From Olivibacter sp. XZL3 (lineage in GTDB: Bacteria > Bacteroidota > Bacteroidia > Sphingobacteriales > Sphingobacteriaceae): 54,588 nucleotides of DNA. How positions within the stretch are numbered: position 1 is the first letter of the stretch; each line of letters starts with the position of its first letter. Where the stretch lies: contig NZ_SBJH01000040.1 in assembly GCF_004368405.1 (NCBI RefSeq), forward strand, positions 1 through 54,588. The letters run 5' to 3'. The notes beneath the pieces are model-generated. The model was not told where the DNA came from, ran no database searches, and saw nothing but the letters and a program-made list of their open reading frames with translations. The position numbers and the translations under genes are program-made. Below, in pieces: positions 54,502 to 54,588 of the stretch.

Positions 54502-54510
54502 ATTTAGTTG

Positions 54511-54588
54511 TGTCATGTCCTAAAAAAAGTAGACACTTTTATTGTTGTTGATTAAGATGTTGGAATGTGGGAAACTCCAGAGGAGTTT
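54511..54588. repeat. Right copy of 78-bp terminal inverted repeat (IS end)
   Basis: Exact inverse of bases 1-78. It begins TGTCATGTCCTAAAAAAAGT, so the element extends rightward out of the window. The 3 bp just inside each end are TTG (79-81 and 54508-54510). It interrupts the upstream region of the iron alcohol dehydrogenase gene, 85 bp before the start codon. Confidence 0.75.

Noticed and set aside
79-54510. CRISPR array among the intergenic repeats
   Set aside because: Words are degenerate, not regularly spaced, lack unique spacers and no cas genes are present.

Overview
The window looks like a piece of a Bacteroidota chromosome, probably from a Sphingobacteriaceae-type soil or plant/host-glycan degrader. 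The evidence is two SusC/SusD outer-membrane pairs, several secreted glycoside hydrolases, Tat-exported enzymes, lipobox signal peptides, weak Shine-Dalgarno sites and TANNTTTG-like promoter boxes. The lineage is inferred from gene content only; there is no rRNA or tRNA gene in the window. Both ends stop inside the same 78-bp sequence in opposite orientation. It resembles the terminal repeat of an IS3-type insertion sequence, so the edges are probably assembly breaks at IS copies or the inner ends of two inverted copies.

Left part (1-11.4 kb): an AEC-type permease and a Tat-exported HisC-like aminotransferase are followed by a seven-gene minus-strand operon (10279 down to 3265). It encodes a FucP-type fucose/H+ symporter, a sugar mutarotase, a UxaA-type dehydratase, two short-chain dehydrogenases, an FAH-family hydrolase and a lactonase. 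Together these can run the non-phosphorylating oxidative L-fucose route to pyruvate plus L-lactate. A divergent AraC-type regulator sits at the head and an intrinsic terminator at the tail.

Middle (11.5-35.2 kb): a double polysaccharide-utilisation region. It holds a secreted TIM-barrel/Gfo-Idh pair, a LacI regulator, a DUF6807 protein, one SusC/SusD pair on the minus strand, a GH2 beta-galactosidase broken by a frameshift, a second SusC/SusD pair on the plus strand, a GH95 alpha-fucosidase and a barrel-less TonB-plug/MG2-like protein. A pair of CAATCGATTG palindromes lies between the divergent GH2 and SusC genes.

Right part (35.2-54.6 kb): an MhqD/MhqO-like quinone-detoxification pair, a small basic protein, an OMP_b-brl_3-type outer-membrane receptor, an unrecognised 155-aa protein, a GH20 hexosaminidase, a GH29 alpha-fucosidase, the lutABC lactate-oxidation operon, a Tat-exported phospholipase C, and an aldehyde dehydrogenase / class I glutamine amidotransferase / iron alcohol dehydrogenase run. 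Functionally, the GH95 and GH29 enzymes would release L-fucose, the left operon would oxidise it to pyruvate and L-lactate, and LutABC would turn the L-lactate into pyruvate, so a whole fucosylated-glycan-to-pyruvate path lies within about 50 kb.

Many intergenic stretches are built from recurring degenerate words (CAAC/TAAC-rich, TGGCAACTGG-like, CTTATAAC-like, GCCTACCGC-like). Some immediately precede start codons and two form near-identical 54-bp leaders. These are the least explained signals here.
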